NCBI GenBank assembly: GCA_937960595.1
Contig: CALGPL010000057.1
Span: 1 to 64,000 of the forward strand
Length of the DNA: 64,000 nt
Source: an uncultured Anaerolineales bacterium
GTDB lineage: Bacteria; Chloroflexota; Anaerolineae; Anaerolineales; Villigracilaceae
Reading direction: 5' to 3'
The position numbers and the translations under genes were made by a program. Below are positions 10,657 through 19,022 of this stretch, piece after piece; position 1 is the first letter of the stretch, and every line of letters starts with the position of its first letter. The notes under the pieces are model-generated. The model worked only from the letters and a program-made list of their open reading frames with translations, did not search any database and was not told the origin of the DNA.

Positions 10657-11802
10657 ATGAACGCGCCGCGCCTGGCTGCCCAATACCTGGAAAGCCGGCC
10701 TCGCGGCGTCAGCCCCGCGCGGGTCCGCGCCCACCTGCGCCAGGCCTTCGACCGCCTGCCGCTCGAAGCGATCCTGCTCGGCTGGGATTTGCCGCCCGCC
10801 CTCGAAGAGACCGTCGCCGCCGAGACGCGCCGCGCCGGGGCACGCCTGTTTCGCTGGCAGCCGCTGCTGACCGGCGCGCCCCGCCTCGACCTGCCGCCCG
10901 AATGGAGAGTCGTCGGCGCCGGCGGCGAACCGATCCCCGGCCACGGCAGATTGGCCGAATTCACGTTCCTCTGCCCCAACCGGCCCGCCGTGACGGAGTT
11001 CGTCGCCGAACGGATCGAGACCCTCGCTGCCCGCGGCCTGTTCGACGGCGTTTTCCTCGACCGCATCCGATTCCCCTCCCCGGCCCCCGACCCGACAACT
11101 CACCTGGGCTGTTTCTGCCGCGCCTGTGCCCGCCTGGCCGCCGACGCCGGCCTCGACCTGGAAGAGGCGCGCCGCGCCGTGGCTCTGGCTGCTCCCCTCG
11201 ACCTGGCGCGGGGGCTGCTCGGCGCGCCCGTCCAAGAGCCGCTGGCCGCCTTGCTCGATTTCCGCCAGCACAGCCTGACCCGCCTGATGCAAGCCGCGGC
11301 TCGTCAGGCTGCCCAGGCCGGGCTGGAGGTGGGGCTGGATTGCTTCTCGCCTGCCCTGACCCGCATGGTCGGGCAGGACCTGGCCGCCCTGGACGCCGTC
11401 TGCGACTGGATCAAGGCGATGACGTACCCGCGCGTCTTCGCCCCGGCCGGACTGCCGTTCGAGTTGCTCGGCCTGCTGGACTGGCTGATCGGCCGCGGCG
11501 TGAATCCTGCCCAGGCGCAGGCCGCCCTGGCCGAAAGCGCCCGCCTGCCTCTGGGCGACGATCTCGCCTCGCTGGGGTCCGAGGTGCTGCGGCTCGAAAT
11601 CGAGCGCGGCAAGCAGATGGGCGTCCGATCGTTGTTGGCCGGCGTCGCCCTGGTGCACCTGCCGGGGGTCCACGCCCTCAGCCTCGACCAGGCTCAGGCC
11701 GACCTGCAAGCCAGCCGCGCCGCCGACGGACTGGTCCTCTCCTGGGATTTGTGGTTGACACCGCTCGAATATTTGGATACCATTCGTGCCATCTGGTGCT
11801 GA
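10657..11802 (+). CDS. Hypothetical protein, TIM-barrel glycoside-hydrolase-like
   Basis: A 381-residue cytosolic protein with no signal peptide, starting two bases after the lipoprotein stop and so probably translated with it. No family is recognised with certainty. The segment FDGVFLDRIRFPSP, an aspartate at the end of a strand, then LGCFCRACARL with three cysteines, resembles putative glycosidases that carry a small cysteine cluster after strand four. VGLDCFSPAL and DWIKAMTYPRVF look like later barrel strands. Likely role: sugar polymer handling, unproven. There is no good SD; coupling to the upstream stop is likely. Confidence 0.6.
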   Translation: MNAPRLAAQYLESRPRGVSPARVRAHLRQAFDRLPLEAILLGWDLPPALEETVAAETRRAGARLFRWQPLLTGAPRLDLPPEWRVVGAGGEPIPGHGRLAEFTFLCPNRPAVTEFVAERIETLAARGLFDGVFLDRIRFPSPAPDPTTHLGCFCRACARLAADAGLDLEEARRAVALAAPLDLARGLLGAPVQEPLAALLDFRQHSLTRLMQAAARQAAQAGLEVGLDCFSPALTRMVGQDLAALDAVCDWIKAMTYPRVFAPAGLPFELLGLLDWLIGRGVNPAQAQAALAESARLPLGDDLASLGSEVLRLEIERGKQMGVRSLLAGVALVHLPGVHALSLDQAQADLQASRAADGLVLSWDLWLTPLEYLDTIRAIWC

Positions 11803-11826
11803 CATTCCCTGGCCGCGGAGGAAACG

Positions 11827-12840
11827 ATGAGCCTGAACGAGCTAACTGCCGAAATGCTGCCCGCCCTCGAAGCGGAACTCCAGCGCGTCGTCGCTCGGCT
11901 AGACCAGCCGCACACACAGACCTACCACGAGATGCTAACCTACCATCTCGGCTGGAGCGGCGAGGGTGCCGGGCCAGAAGCAACGGGCAAGCGCGTGCGG
12001 CCGTTGCTGGTGCTGTTGACCTGTCAGGCAGCCAGGGGGAATTGGCTACACGCAATCCACGCCGCCGCAGCCGTCGAACTCATCCACAACTTCTCCCTCG
12101 TTCACGATGACATCCAAGACAACAGCGATCGGCGCCGCGGCCGCCCGACGGTCTGGAAACGCTGGGGCATGCCGCAGGCCATCAACGCCGGCGACGGCCT
12201 ATTCATCCTGGCCCACCTGGCCCTGGCCGACCTCGAAGGGAAATTCCCGCCCGAGACCATCCTGAAGGCCTTCCGCCTGCTCGATGAAACCTGCCTCGAC
12301 CTGACCCGCGGTCAGTTCATGGACATCGCCTACGAACAGCGCACCGACTTGAGCCTGGAAGCCTACTGGCCGATGATTGCCGGCAAGACCGCCGCCCTGC
12401 TGGCGGCCTGCTGTGAAATCGGAGCCGTCCTGGGCGGCGCCGACGAGACCGTCCAGGCCTCTTACAAGAGTTTCGGCAACTACCTGGGGCTGGCCTTCCA
12501 AGTGCAAGATGACTACCTGGGCGTCTGGGGCGACAGCGCCCTGACCGGCAAATCGGCCGAGTCCGATTTGGTGACGGGAAAGAAATCCTTCCCGGTGCTG
12601 GCCGGGCTGGCCAAGGGCGGGGCGTTTGCCCGGCGCTGGGCCGAGGGGCCGATTCGGCCGGAGGAAGTGCCCGCCCTGGCCGCGCAACTGGCCGCCGAGG
12701 GAATCAAACTCCTGACCCAAGAAACCGCCGACCAGATGACCGACCTGGCCCTGGCCGCCCTGCGCACCGCCGACCCGCAGGGAGAGGCAGGCGACGCTCT
12801 TTTCGAACTGACGCACAAACTGCTCGGCAGGCAGGCGTGA
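11827..12840 (+). CDS. Polyprenyl diphosphate synthase (trans-prenyltransferase)
   Basis: It condenses IPP with allylic diphosphates. Residues near 80-110 hold the first aspartate-rich motif in LVHDDIQDNSDRRRGRPT (DDIQD). The second is FQVQDDYLGVWGD, in which the usual last Asp of DDxxD is Gly, a change I recall as common in relatives of this phylum. KAxESDLVTGKKSFPV is the basic lid motif. The 337-residue length fits geranylgeranyl or medium-chain synthases; chain length cannot be set by eye. GGAGG lies just before the ATG, 24 bp after the preceding gene. Confidence 0.9.
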   Translation: MSLNELTAEMLPALEAELQRVVARLDQPHTQTYHEMLTYHLGWSGEGAGPEATGKRVRPLLVLLTCQAARGNWLHAIHAAAAVELIHNFSLVHDDIQDNSDRRRGRPTVWKRWGMPQAINAGDGLFILAHLALADLEGKFPPETILKAFRLLDETCLDLTRGQFMDIAYEQRTDLSLEAYWPMIAGKTAALLAACCEIGAVLGGADETVQASYKSFGNYLGLAFQVQDDYLGVWGDSALTGKSAESDLVTGKKSFPVLAGLAKGGAFARRWAEGPIRPEEVPALAAQLAAEGIKLLTQETADQMTDLALAALRTADPQGEAGDALFELTHKLLGRQA

Positions 12841-12858
12841 GCAAAGGCAGAAAATTTT

Positions 12859-12867
12859 TGGTATAAT
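12859..12867 (+). promoter_or_regulatory. Extended -10 promoter of tRNA-Gly
   Basis: TGGTATAAT ends 12 bp before the tRNA 5' end, close enough that the transcript starts at or just before the mature 5' end. Confidence 0.65.
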
Positions 12868-12879
12868 CGGCCATGTTCT

Positions 12880-12951
12880 GCGGGCGTAGTTCAGTGGTAG
12901 AACGCATGCTTCCCAAGCATGATATCGTGGGTTCGAATCCCATCGCCCGCT
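12880..12951 (+). tRNA. tRNA-Gly (anticodon CCC)
   Basis: A full cloverleaf can be drawn: acceptor GCGGGCG with CGCCCGC, D arm GTTC/GAAC, anticodon stem CATGC/GCATG around loop TTCCCAA, T arm with TTCGAAT. The anticodon CCC reads GGG. The discriminator is T and CCA is not encoded. Confidence 0.95.
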
Positions 12952-12959
12952 CTACTCGG

Positions 12960-12988
12960 CCGGCCTGCCCTGGGCCGGTCTTTCGTTT
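12960..12988 (+). terminator. Hairpin terminator of tRNA-Gly
   Basis: CCGGCC (12960-12965) pairs with GGCCGG (12973-12978) and is followed by TCTTTCGTTT. Confidence 0.55.
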
Positions 12989-13081
12989 GTCCAAGCCTGC
13001 CGGCCCTCGACTGCCTCAGAAACACAATCAATCCGCCATCCGCAACAGACAAAGTGGCGATACGCAATCAAGGAGATGCCG

Positions 13082-15058
13082 ATGACCCCTCCCTCCCGCC
13101 TGCATATCGGAGCCGCCTATTACCCCGAACACTGGCCCGAAGAACGCTGGCCCGAAGATATCCGCCTGATGAAAGCCGCCGGCCTGACGGTGGTGCGCAT
13201 GGCCGAGTTCGCCTGGTCCACGATGGAGCCGTCGGAGGGCCAATACAACTTCGACTGGCTGGAGCGCGCCATCGCCCGGCTGGCCGAAAACGACATCCTG
13301 ACCGTCCTCGGCACGCCGACCGCCGCGCCGCCCGCCTGGCTGGTGACCCAATACCCCGCCACGCTGGCCGTGGACGAGACCGGCCGGCGCGTCCAATTCG
13401 GCAACCGCTGCCACGCCTGCGTCAACTCGCCCGAATTTCACGCCGCGGTCGAGCGTTTCGTGACCGCCATGGCGAAACGATTCGGCCCCAACCCGCACGT
13501 CATCGGCTGGCAGATCGACAACGAGTACAACCGCGTCTGTTACTGCGATACCTGCCGGCTGGAATTTCAGCAATTTCTGCGCCGAAAATACGGCTCCCTG
13601 GAGAACTTAAACGCCCGCTGGACGACGGCCTACTGGAGTCAGACCTATTCGGCCTGGGAGCAGATTCCCCTCCCAATCGGGCCGCACAACCCGGGCCTGA
13701 TGCTCGAGTTCCGGCGCTTCGTCGGCGCCAGTTACCGCCGCTTCCAGAAACGCCAACTGGACGCCCTGCGCCCGCACCTGAAACCCTCCGACCGGGTGAC
13801 GCACAACTTCATGGGCTGGTTCGGCGGCTTCGATCACTATGAACTCACTGCCGACCTCGACCTGGCCGCCTGGGACTGGTACATCGGCAGCGGCCACAAC
13901 GACCCGCTGGCCCAGGGCGTCATCCACGATTTGACGCGCGGCTTCAAACGCAAGAATTTCTGGCTGATGGAGACCCAGCCCGGCAACGTGAACTGGGCAG
14001 GCGTCAACAACTCACTGTACATGGGCGAAGCCCATGCCATGGCCTGGCAGGCCGTTGCTCACGGAGCAGAGGCCGTCCTGTACTGGCAATGGCGCTCGGC
14101 GCTGGGCGGGCAGGAACAATATCACGGCACGCTCGTCGATCCATCCGGACAGCCGCGGCCATTCTACCAGGAGGCGCAGTGGCTGGCGCGGGAATTCGCC
14201 GCCGTCTCGGATTTGCTGAGCGGCTCGGAGGTCCGCGCCCAGGTGGCCATGCTCCACGACTACGACAGCCGCTGGTCGATCGAGGGTCAGCGTCACCACC
14301 GCGATTTCGATTATGTGGAGCATTTCACGCACTATTACCGCCCGCTGGCGGCCCGCAACGTCAACGTGGACGTTTTGCACGCCGATCAGCCGCTCGACGG
14401 CTACCGCCTGGTGATCGCCCCGGCGCTGATCATCCTGAACGAGACCCGCGTCCGGCACCTGAAAGCCTTCGTCGAAAACGGCGGGCACCTCGTCCTGACG
14501 CTGCGCACAGGCGTCAAAGATGAGTACAACGCGCTGCTGCCTTCCCGTCCGCCCGGCCCGCTGGCGGAATTGGCGGGCGTTGAGGTCGAGGAGTATTATG
14601 CGCTTGAGATGCCGGTGCCGGTGCAAGGAGAATGGCTCACAGGCAGCAGTCTGCTGTGGGCCGAGCGCCTGCAAGTGCTGCGCCCGGACTGTAAGGTTGT
14701 TGCCCGTTACCAGCGCGCGAACGGCTGGCTCGACCATCAGCCCGCCATCACCGAGACGACCGGCGGCACCGGGCGGGTCTGGTATGTAGGCGTCAATCTG
14801 GACACGGCCGCGCAGACCAAACTGATTACCCGCATTCTGAACACGGCCGGCATCCCCCAGATCGAATCGCCGCCGGGGGTGGAAATTCGTACCCGCCGCC
14901 GCCCGGACGGAGAGGAAATCTACATCGTCATCAACCACAATCGCAGCGGAACCAGAGTTCGCCTACCGTGGAATGGCTATGAGCATATTGGCAAACGACC
15001 GGTGCAGGGGACGTTCGAACTGCCCGCTTACAGCACGGCGGTACTGACCCGAAAATAG
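13082..15058 (+). CDS. Beta-galactosidase, glycoside hydrolase family 42
   Basis: A 658-residue cytosolic enzyme that hydrolyses beta-galactosides. The GH42 barrel starts IGAAYYPEHWPEERW. The acid/base Glu lies in GWQIDNEYN and the nucleophile Glu in FWLMETQPGNVNW. Four cysteines, one or two in NRCHACVN and three in VCYCDTC, match the structural zinc site of thermophilic GH42 enzymes. The trimerisation domain (about 390-590) and the small C-terminal beta domain ending in LPAYSTAVLTR are present. ATGs at 13076 and 13082 compete; 13082 has AAGGAG at a better distance. It ends 10 bp from the stop of the convergent transketolase. No signal peptide and no sugar transporter beside it. Confidence 0.93.
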   Translation: MTPPSRLHIGAAYYPEHWPEERWPEDIRLMKAAGLTVVRMAEFAWSTMEPSEGQYNFDWLERAIARLAENDILTVLGTPTAAPPAWLVTQYPATLAVDETGRRVQFGNRCHACVNSPEFHAAVERFVTAMAKRFGPNPHVIGWQIDNEYNRVCYCDTCRLEFQQFLRRKYGSLENLNARWTTAYWSQTYSAWEQIPLPIGPHNPGLMLEFRRFVGASYRRFQKRQLDALRPHLKPSDRVTHNFMGWFGGFDHYELTADLDLAAWDWYIGSGHNDPLAQGVIHDLTRGFKRKNFWLMETQPGNVNWAGVNNSLYMGEAHAMAWQAVAHGAEAVLYWQWRSALGGQEQYHGTLVDPSGQPRPFYQEAQWLAREFAAVSDLLSGSEVRAQVAMLHDYDSRWSIEGQRHHRDFDYVEHFTHYYRPLAARNVNVDVLHADQPLDGYRLVIAPALIILNETRVRHLKAFVENGGHLVLTLRTGVKDEYNALLPSRPPGPLAELAGVEVEEYYALEMPVPVQGEWLTGSSLLWAERLQVLRPDCKVVARYQRANGWLDHQPAITETTGGTGRVWYVGVNLDTAAQTKLITRILNTAGIPQIESPPGVEIRTRRRPDGEEIYIVINHNRSGTRVRLPWNGYEHIGKRPVQGTFELPAYSTAVLTRK

Positions 15059-15068
15059 GGAACGCCGA

Positions 15069-17075
15069 TCAGCTGCCCAGGCGCTGAACGAGGGCCAGGA
15101 TATTTTCAACCGTCAGGCCGAACTCGCGATAGATGCGCTCGAACGGGGCGGAGGCTCCAAAGCGATCTACGCCCAAGACGGCCCCCTCGGCGCCCACCCA
15201 GCGTTCCCAGCCCAGACTGACACCGGCTTCCACGGCCAGGCGTTTCTTGATGCGGCGTGGCAAGACGAGTTCGCGGTAGGATTCGTCCTGAGCGGCGAAC
15301 AATTCCCAGGAGGGAAAAGAGACCAGGCGCACGTTCCTGGCCTCGGCTGCCAGACGCAGCCCGGCCTCGACAATCAGGGCCACCTCGGAACCCGAAGCCA
15401 TCAAGATTAAATCCGGTTCTTCTTCGCCCAGGTCGGCCAAGACGTAGGCGCCGCGCGCCAGGCCGTCGGCCGGGGCATACAGGCTGCGGTCGAGGGTCGG
15501 GACGTTTTGGCGGGTCAAGATCAGGGCGGTCGGCCCATTCCGCCGTTCGACCGCCACCTTCCAGGCGGCGGCCGTCTCGTTGGCATCGGCCGGACGAATC
15601 ACCACCAGGCCGGGGATGGCGCGCAAGGCAGCCAGGTGTTCGACCGGCTGATGGGTGGGGCCGTCCTCCCCCACCCCGATGCTGTCGTGGGTGAAGACCC
15701 AGATGCTCGGATAATGCGAGAGGGCAGCCAGCCGCAGGGCCGGACGCAGATAATCGGCGAAGACGAGGAAAGTCGCGCCGTAGGGAATCAGCCCGCCATG
15801 AAGCGCCAGGCCGTTGAGGATGGCTCCCATGGCATGTTCGCGCACGCCGAAATGGAAATTGCGGCCCAGGGGGGTATCGGCCTGGAAAGGCGGCTGGCCC
15901 TCGATCCAGGTTTTGGTCGAGGGGGCCAGGTCGGCCGAGCCGCCGAACAGTTCGGGCAGGTGCGGCGCCAGAGCGTTGATGACTTTGCCGGAGGCGACCC
16001 GCGTCCCCATCCCTTTAGCATCGGGCGGGAAAACCGGCAGGCCGGATGACCACCCGGCGGGCAAATCGCCGGCCAGGCGGCGTTCGAGTTCGTCGGCCTC
16101 GGCCGGGAAGGCGGCGCGGTAGGCGGCCAGCCGTTCCTGCCATTCGGCCTCCAGCACCGCGCCGCGTTCGAGCGCCTGGCGGTAGAAAGCCAGGACATCG
16201 TCGGGGATGAAAAAACGCGGTTCCAAAGGCCAGCCGACCGCCTGTTTGGCGGCGTTTAATTCCACCTCGCCGAGCGGCTCCCCGTGCACTTTGTTCGTGC
16301 CCTGCTTGGTCGGCGCGCCGCAGCCGATCGTCGTCCGGCAAACGATCAGCGAGGGGCGCGGATCGGCCTTGGCCGCTCGGATGGCGGAGTCGATGGCCTC
16401 GACATCGTTGCCATCGGCGACATGCTGCACCTGCCAGCCGTAAGCGGCAAAACGGGCGGCGCGGTCTTCGGTGAAGGCGAGGTCGGTGGAACCGTCAATC
16501 GAGATGCGGTTGTCGTCGTAGAGGTAGATCAACTTGCCCAGGCGCAAATGCCCGGCCAGCGAGGCCGCCTCGGCGGTGATGCCCTCCATCAGGTCGCCGT
16601 CGGTGACGATGGCATAGACAAAATGATCGAAGATGGTGTGGCCGGGACGATTGAAGTTGGCTGCCAAATGGGCTTCGGCGATGGCCATGCCGACGCCATT
16701 GGCAAAGCCCTGACCCAGCGGCCCGGTGGTGGCCTCCACGCCGGGGGTCAGGCCGTATTCCGGGTGACCGGGCGTCCGGCTGCCCCACTGCCGGAACTGC
16801 TTCAATTCATCGAGCGAGAGATCGTAACCGGTCAGGTGCAGGAGCGAATAGAGCAACATGCTGCCATGTCCGCCGGAGAGGAGGAAACGGTCGCGGCCGG
16901 GCCAGGCGGGATGGCGCGGGTTGTGACGCAGGTGGCGGGTCCAGACCGTGTAGGCGATGGCAGCGCAGCCCATCGGCAGGCCGGGATGACCGGAATTGGC
17001 CTGCTGGATGGCATCGGCCGAAAGGAAGCGCAGCGTGTGAATGGCGCGGGTTTGCAAATCGGCAACGTCAGGCAT
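15069..17075 (-). CDS. tkt: Transketolase
   Basis: Thiamine-diphosphate enzyme of the pentose phosphate pathway, 668 residues, full length. Visible marks: [15 protein letters not shown] at the N-terminus, the TPP/metal motif [13 protein letters not shown] continuing to [26 protein letters not shown] and [20 protein letters not shown] in the pyrimidine domain, and a C-terminal domain from about 530. The start at 17075 lies inside the last codons of the upstream gene (8-bp overlap) with AGGAG nearby; an in-frame extension to 17156 has no such signal and is not family-like. Translation is probably coupled to the mutarotase-like gene. Confidence 0.96.
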   Translation of the reverse strand: MPDVADLQTRAIHTLRFLSADAIQQANSGHPGLPMGCAAIAYTVWTRHLRHNPRHPAWPGRDRFLLSGGHGSMLLYSLLHLTGYDLSLDELKQFRQWGSRTPGHPEYGLTPGVEATTGPLGQGFANGVGMAIAEAHLAANFNRPGHTIFDHFVYAIVTDGDLMEGITAEAASLAGHLRLGKLIYLYDDNRISIDGSTDLAFTEDRAARFAAYGWQVQHVADGNDVEAIDSAIRAAKADPRPSLIVCRTTIGCGAPTKQGTNKVHGEPLGEVELNAAKQAVGWPLEPRFFIPDDVLAFYRQALERGAVLEAEWQERLAAYRAAFPAEADELERRLAGDLPAGWSSGLPVFPPDAKGMGTRVASGKVINALAPHLPELFGGSADLAPSTKTWIEGQPPFQADTPLGRNFHFGVREHAMGAILNGLALHGGLIPYGATFLVFADYLRPALRLAALSHYPSIWVFTHDSIGVGEDGPTHQPVEHLAALRAIPGLVVIRPADANETAAAWKVAVERRNGPTALILTRQNVPTLDRSLYAPADGLARGAYVLADLGEEEPDLILMASGSEVALIVEAGLRLAAEARNVRLVSFPSWELFAAQDESYRELVLPRRIKKRLAVEAGVSLGWERWVGAEGAVLGVDRFGASAPFERIYREFGLTVENILALVQRLGS

Positions 17076-17979
17076 AAGAGGTTGCTCCTGAGGCGATTTC
17101 GCGTTCCAAGACAGCCCGGATTGTATCAGAAACGAAGGGCTGCTCCCAATCAGCATACAATTCCCAGGTCTCCTCGTGACGGACCGTCTGCCCCGGTTCG
17201 AGGCGGACCAGCGGCCCCAGGCTCTCCAACTCGATGAACCGGTTGCCGCAATACGACTCGGCGCTGGAGCCGAAGTCGGGATAGCCAGCCCCGGCCAGAT
17301 AATTGAAACGCTTCACGAACAAGACGCCTGCCCGCCAATAGGCGATCCAGCCGGGAGAACAAGCGTAACCGACCTTGACAGGCGGCATGCGGCCTTCGGC
17401 GCGGATGAGGATGGCCGCGTCGGTCAGGCGCAGGCGGTCATCGGCCAGGGAGGTGTACGGCCAGAGGACAAGATTGCGATTCGGAAGCAGGCCGGCGGGA
17501 TCGACCGGCCCGCCGGCCAGGGGCAAAATGGCCGTTCCGCCGAGCGGCAATTGAGTCAACGCCCAGGGAGCCAGTTCGACCGGCGAGGCGCCGTCGTTGC
17601 GCAGTTCGTGCAAGAGACTCAGGGCCGGGCGCTCGGGGAGGAGGCGCACTTCGAGCACCTTGGCAATCCCGGTTTGGGGCGGCGCCGGACGGAAGAGACG
17701 CACTCCCCCCGGCAATTCCTCGGCCTGCAGGCCGTCCAGATCGGGGAGATAAGTGCGCGGCATCTCCTCGGGCGCAGACCAGAGGCGATGACCGCCCAGG
17801 AAGGCGTAGTCACCCCAGGGAGTCGGGACGGTGAAATCGAAGACGTCGGCCAGCAGGTTCTCGTCCGACCCGGCGCGGAAGAGGCGCACGAGACGCGGCC
17901 CGGCCTCGGTCAGATAGTCCAGGCGCAGGTGTTCGTTTTGCAGCGAACGGGTTCTCAGACCATGAAAATCTACAGACAT
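17068..17979 (-). CDS. Galactose-mutarotase-like beta-sandwich protein (DUF4380-like)
   Basis: A 303-residue protein whose pattern of strands, with [18 protein letters not shown] at the start, [17 protein letters not shown] in the first third and [18 protein letters not shown] near the end, fits the aldose-1-epimerase/galactose mutarotase superfamily and especially DUF4380-type members. Catalytic residues of true mutarotases are not clear, so substrate and activity are unknown. GGAGGAAGG precedes the ATG. It shares an operon with transketolase by overlapping ends, which suggests a link to sugar or sugar-phosphate handling. Confidence 0.7.
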   Translation of the reverse strand: MSVDFHGLRTRSLQNEHLRLDYLTEAGPRLVRLFRAGSDENLLADVFDFTVPTPWGDYAFLGGHRLWSAPEEMPRTYLPDLDGLQAEELPGGVRLFRPAPPQTGIAKVLEVRLLPERPALSLLHELRNDGASPVELAPWALTQLPLGGTAILPLAGGPVDPAGLLPNRNLVLWPYTSLADDRLRLTDAAILIRAEGRMPPVKVGYACSPGWIAYWRAGVLFVKRFNYLAGAGYPDFGSSAESYCGNRFIELESLGPLVRLEPGQTVRHEETWELYADWEQPFVSDTIRAVLEREIASGATSYA

Positions 17980-18002
17980 CCTTCCTCCAACGAAGATGCA
18001 AG

Positions 18003-18018
18003 TGATAGCACTATCATA
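18003..18018 (-). promoter_or_regulatory. Promoter and overlapping palindrome of the tkt operon
   Basis: On the minus strand TGG-TATGAT (TATGAT at 18018-18013) is an extended -10 about 35 bp before the start at 17979. TGATAG-CA-CTATCA (18003-18016) is an inverted repeat that overlaps it and the expected transcription start, a usual place for a repressor site. Confidence 0.45.
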
Positions 18019-18090
18019 CCAGATTCAAAGAAATCTGTAGCCAGAATGGGATTGCAAGGATGCTGTTATGTGACGGCCAGGCAGGTTGAA

Positions 18091-18096
18091 TATAAT
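18091..18096 (+). promoter_or_regulatory. -10 box of the large signalling operon
   Basis: TATAAT lies 27 bp before the first receiver gene. It is the only strong promoter-like element I see on the plus strand from here to 48.7 kb, so it may drive the whole receptor-kinase operon. No convincing -35 was found. Confidence 0.5.
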
Positions 18097-18122
18097 GAGA
18101 TATCGGAGGATTGATTGCAACC

Positions 18123-18497
18123 ATGAGCAACGGAACTATTCTTTACGTCGAAGACAATCTAGACAACCGGACGCTCATCCGGCGCATTCTGATGGCCGAA
18201 GATTACGAGGTCGTCGAAGCAGAGAATGCTTTCCAGGCTCAGGAAAGACTGAAAGAACTGAAACCCGACCTGATCCTGATGGACATCAACATGCCGGACA
18301 TGGACGGTTACACGTTGACCGCCCGCATACGCAGCATGCCGGGATTCGAGAGCATCCCAATCGTGGCGCTGACGGCCAATGTGATGCGCGGCGACCGCGA
18401 AAAATCCCTCGAGGCAGGCTGCGACGGCTACATCCAAAAACCCGTTGACATCGATCTGCTGCCGCAGCAAATAGAAAGATACATGAGGAAAAAATGA
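18123..18497 (+). CDS. Stand-alone response-regulator receiver (CheY/DivK-like)
   Basis: A 124-residue single receiver domain. The acidic pocket is VEDN (Asp11), the phosphoacceptor is Asp54 in LILMDINMPDMDG, the switch Thr is in VALTANVM and the conserved Lys in GYIQKPVD. There is no output domain. ATG at 18123 is used; GGAGGA ends 12 bases upstream, a little far, and an in-frame TTG at 18111 directly abuts that SD. It is the first gene of the operon and overlaps the next by 4 bp. Likely acts by binding a partner when phosphorylated by the large kinase downstream. Confidence 0.92.
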   Translation: MSNGTILYVEDNLDNRTLIRRILMAEDYEVVEAENAFQAQERLKELKPDLILMDINMPDMDGYTLTARIRSMPGFESIPIVALTANVMRGDREKSLEAGCDGYIQKPVDIDLLPQQIERYMRKK

Positions 18498-18964
18498 GCC
18501 CCACCGACCCTCAAGATACCGCCCAGAATCCGAACGCCGATACGCAGACCGGCCGCAAGGCTGCTATTCCCAAAGACGCCACCGTGCTGGTCGTGGAAGA
18601 CAATGTCGCCAATTTCGTCCTGATCGCCCGCATGTTGGGCTTTTTGGGAATCCACTGCGAGTGGAAAACGTCCGGCTACGAGGTGGTCGAATACGCCGAC
18701 ACCCTGCCGCGCCTGGACCTGATTCTGATGGACATCCGCCTGCCGTATGAAGACGGCTACGGCGCGTTGCGCAAAATCCGCTCCTCCGAACGGCTCAAGA
18801 ACATCCCCATCGTGGCGGTCACGGCAGAGGCCAGTTTGGAACAGATGAACAAGGCGCGCGAATCCGGCTTCGACGGATTCCTCGGCAAACCTCTCGACCC
18901 GGACCGCTTCCCGGACCAAATTCGCCGCATCCTGGCCGGCGAGCCGGTGTGGGAGATGAGTTGA
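18494..18964 (+). CDS. Second stand-alone receiver with a short disordered N-terminus
   Basis: The 156-residue protein has about 28 polar residues (MSPTDPQDTAQNPN and on), then a receiver: VVEDN pocket, phosphoacceptor Asp80 in LILMDIRLPYEDG, VAVTAEA switch, FLGKPLD lysine. It starts in an ATGA overlap with the stop of the first receiver. The sequences differ enough (GFLGIHCEWKTSGYEVVEY helix region) to suggest different partners rather than a recent copy. Fifty-eight bases separate it from R1. Confidence 0.92.
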   Translation: MSPTDPQDTAQNPNADTQTGRKAAIPKDATVLVVEDNVANFVLIARMLGFLGIHCEWKTSGYEVVEYADTLPRLDLILMDIRLPYEDGYGALRKIRSSERLKNIPIVAVTAEASLEQMNKARESGFDGFLGKPLDPDRFPDQIRRILAGEPVWEMS

Positions 18965-19022
18965 ACCCCCTTCAGGTCTTTACCGACATCCTCCTTGCTC
19001 ATCCTCCATCGAGGAGACTGGC

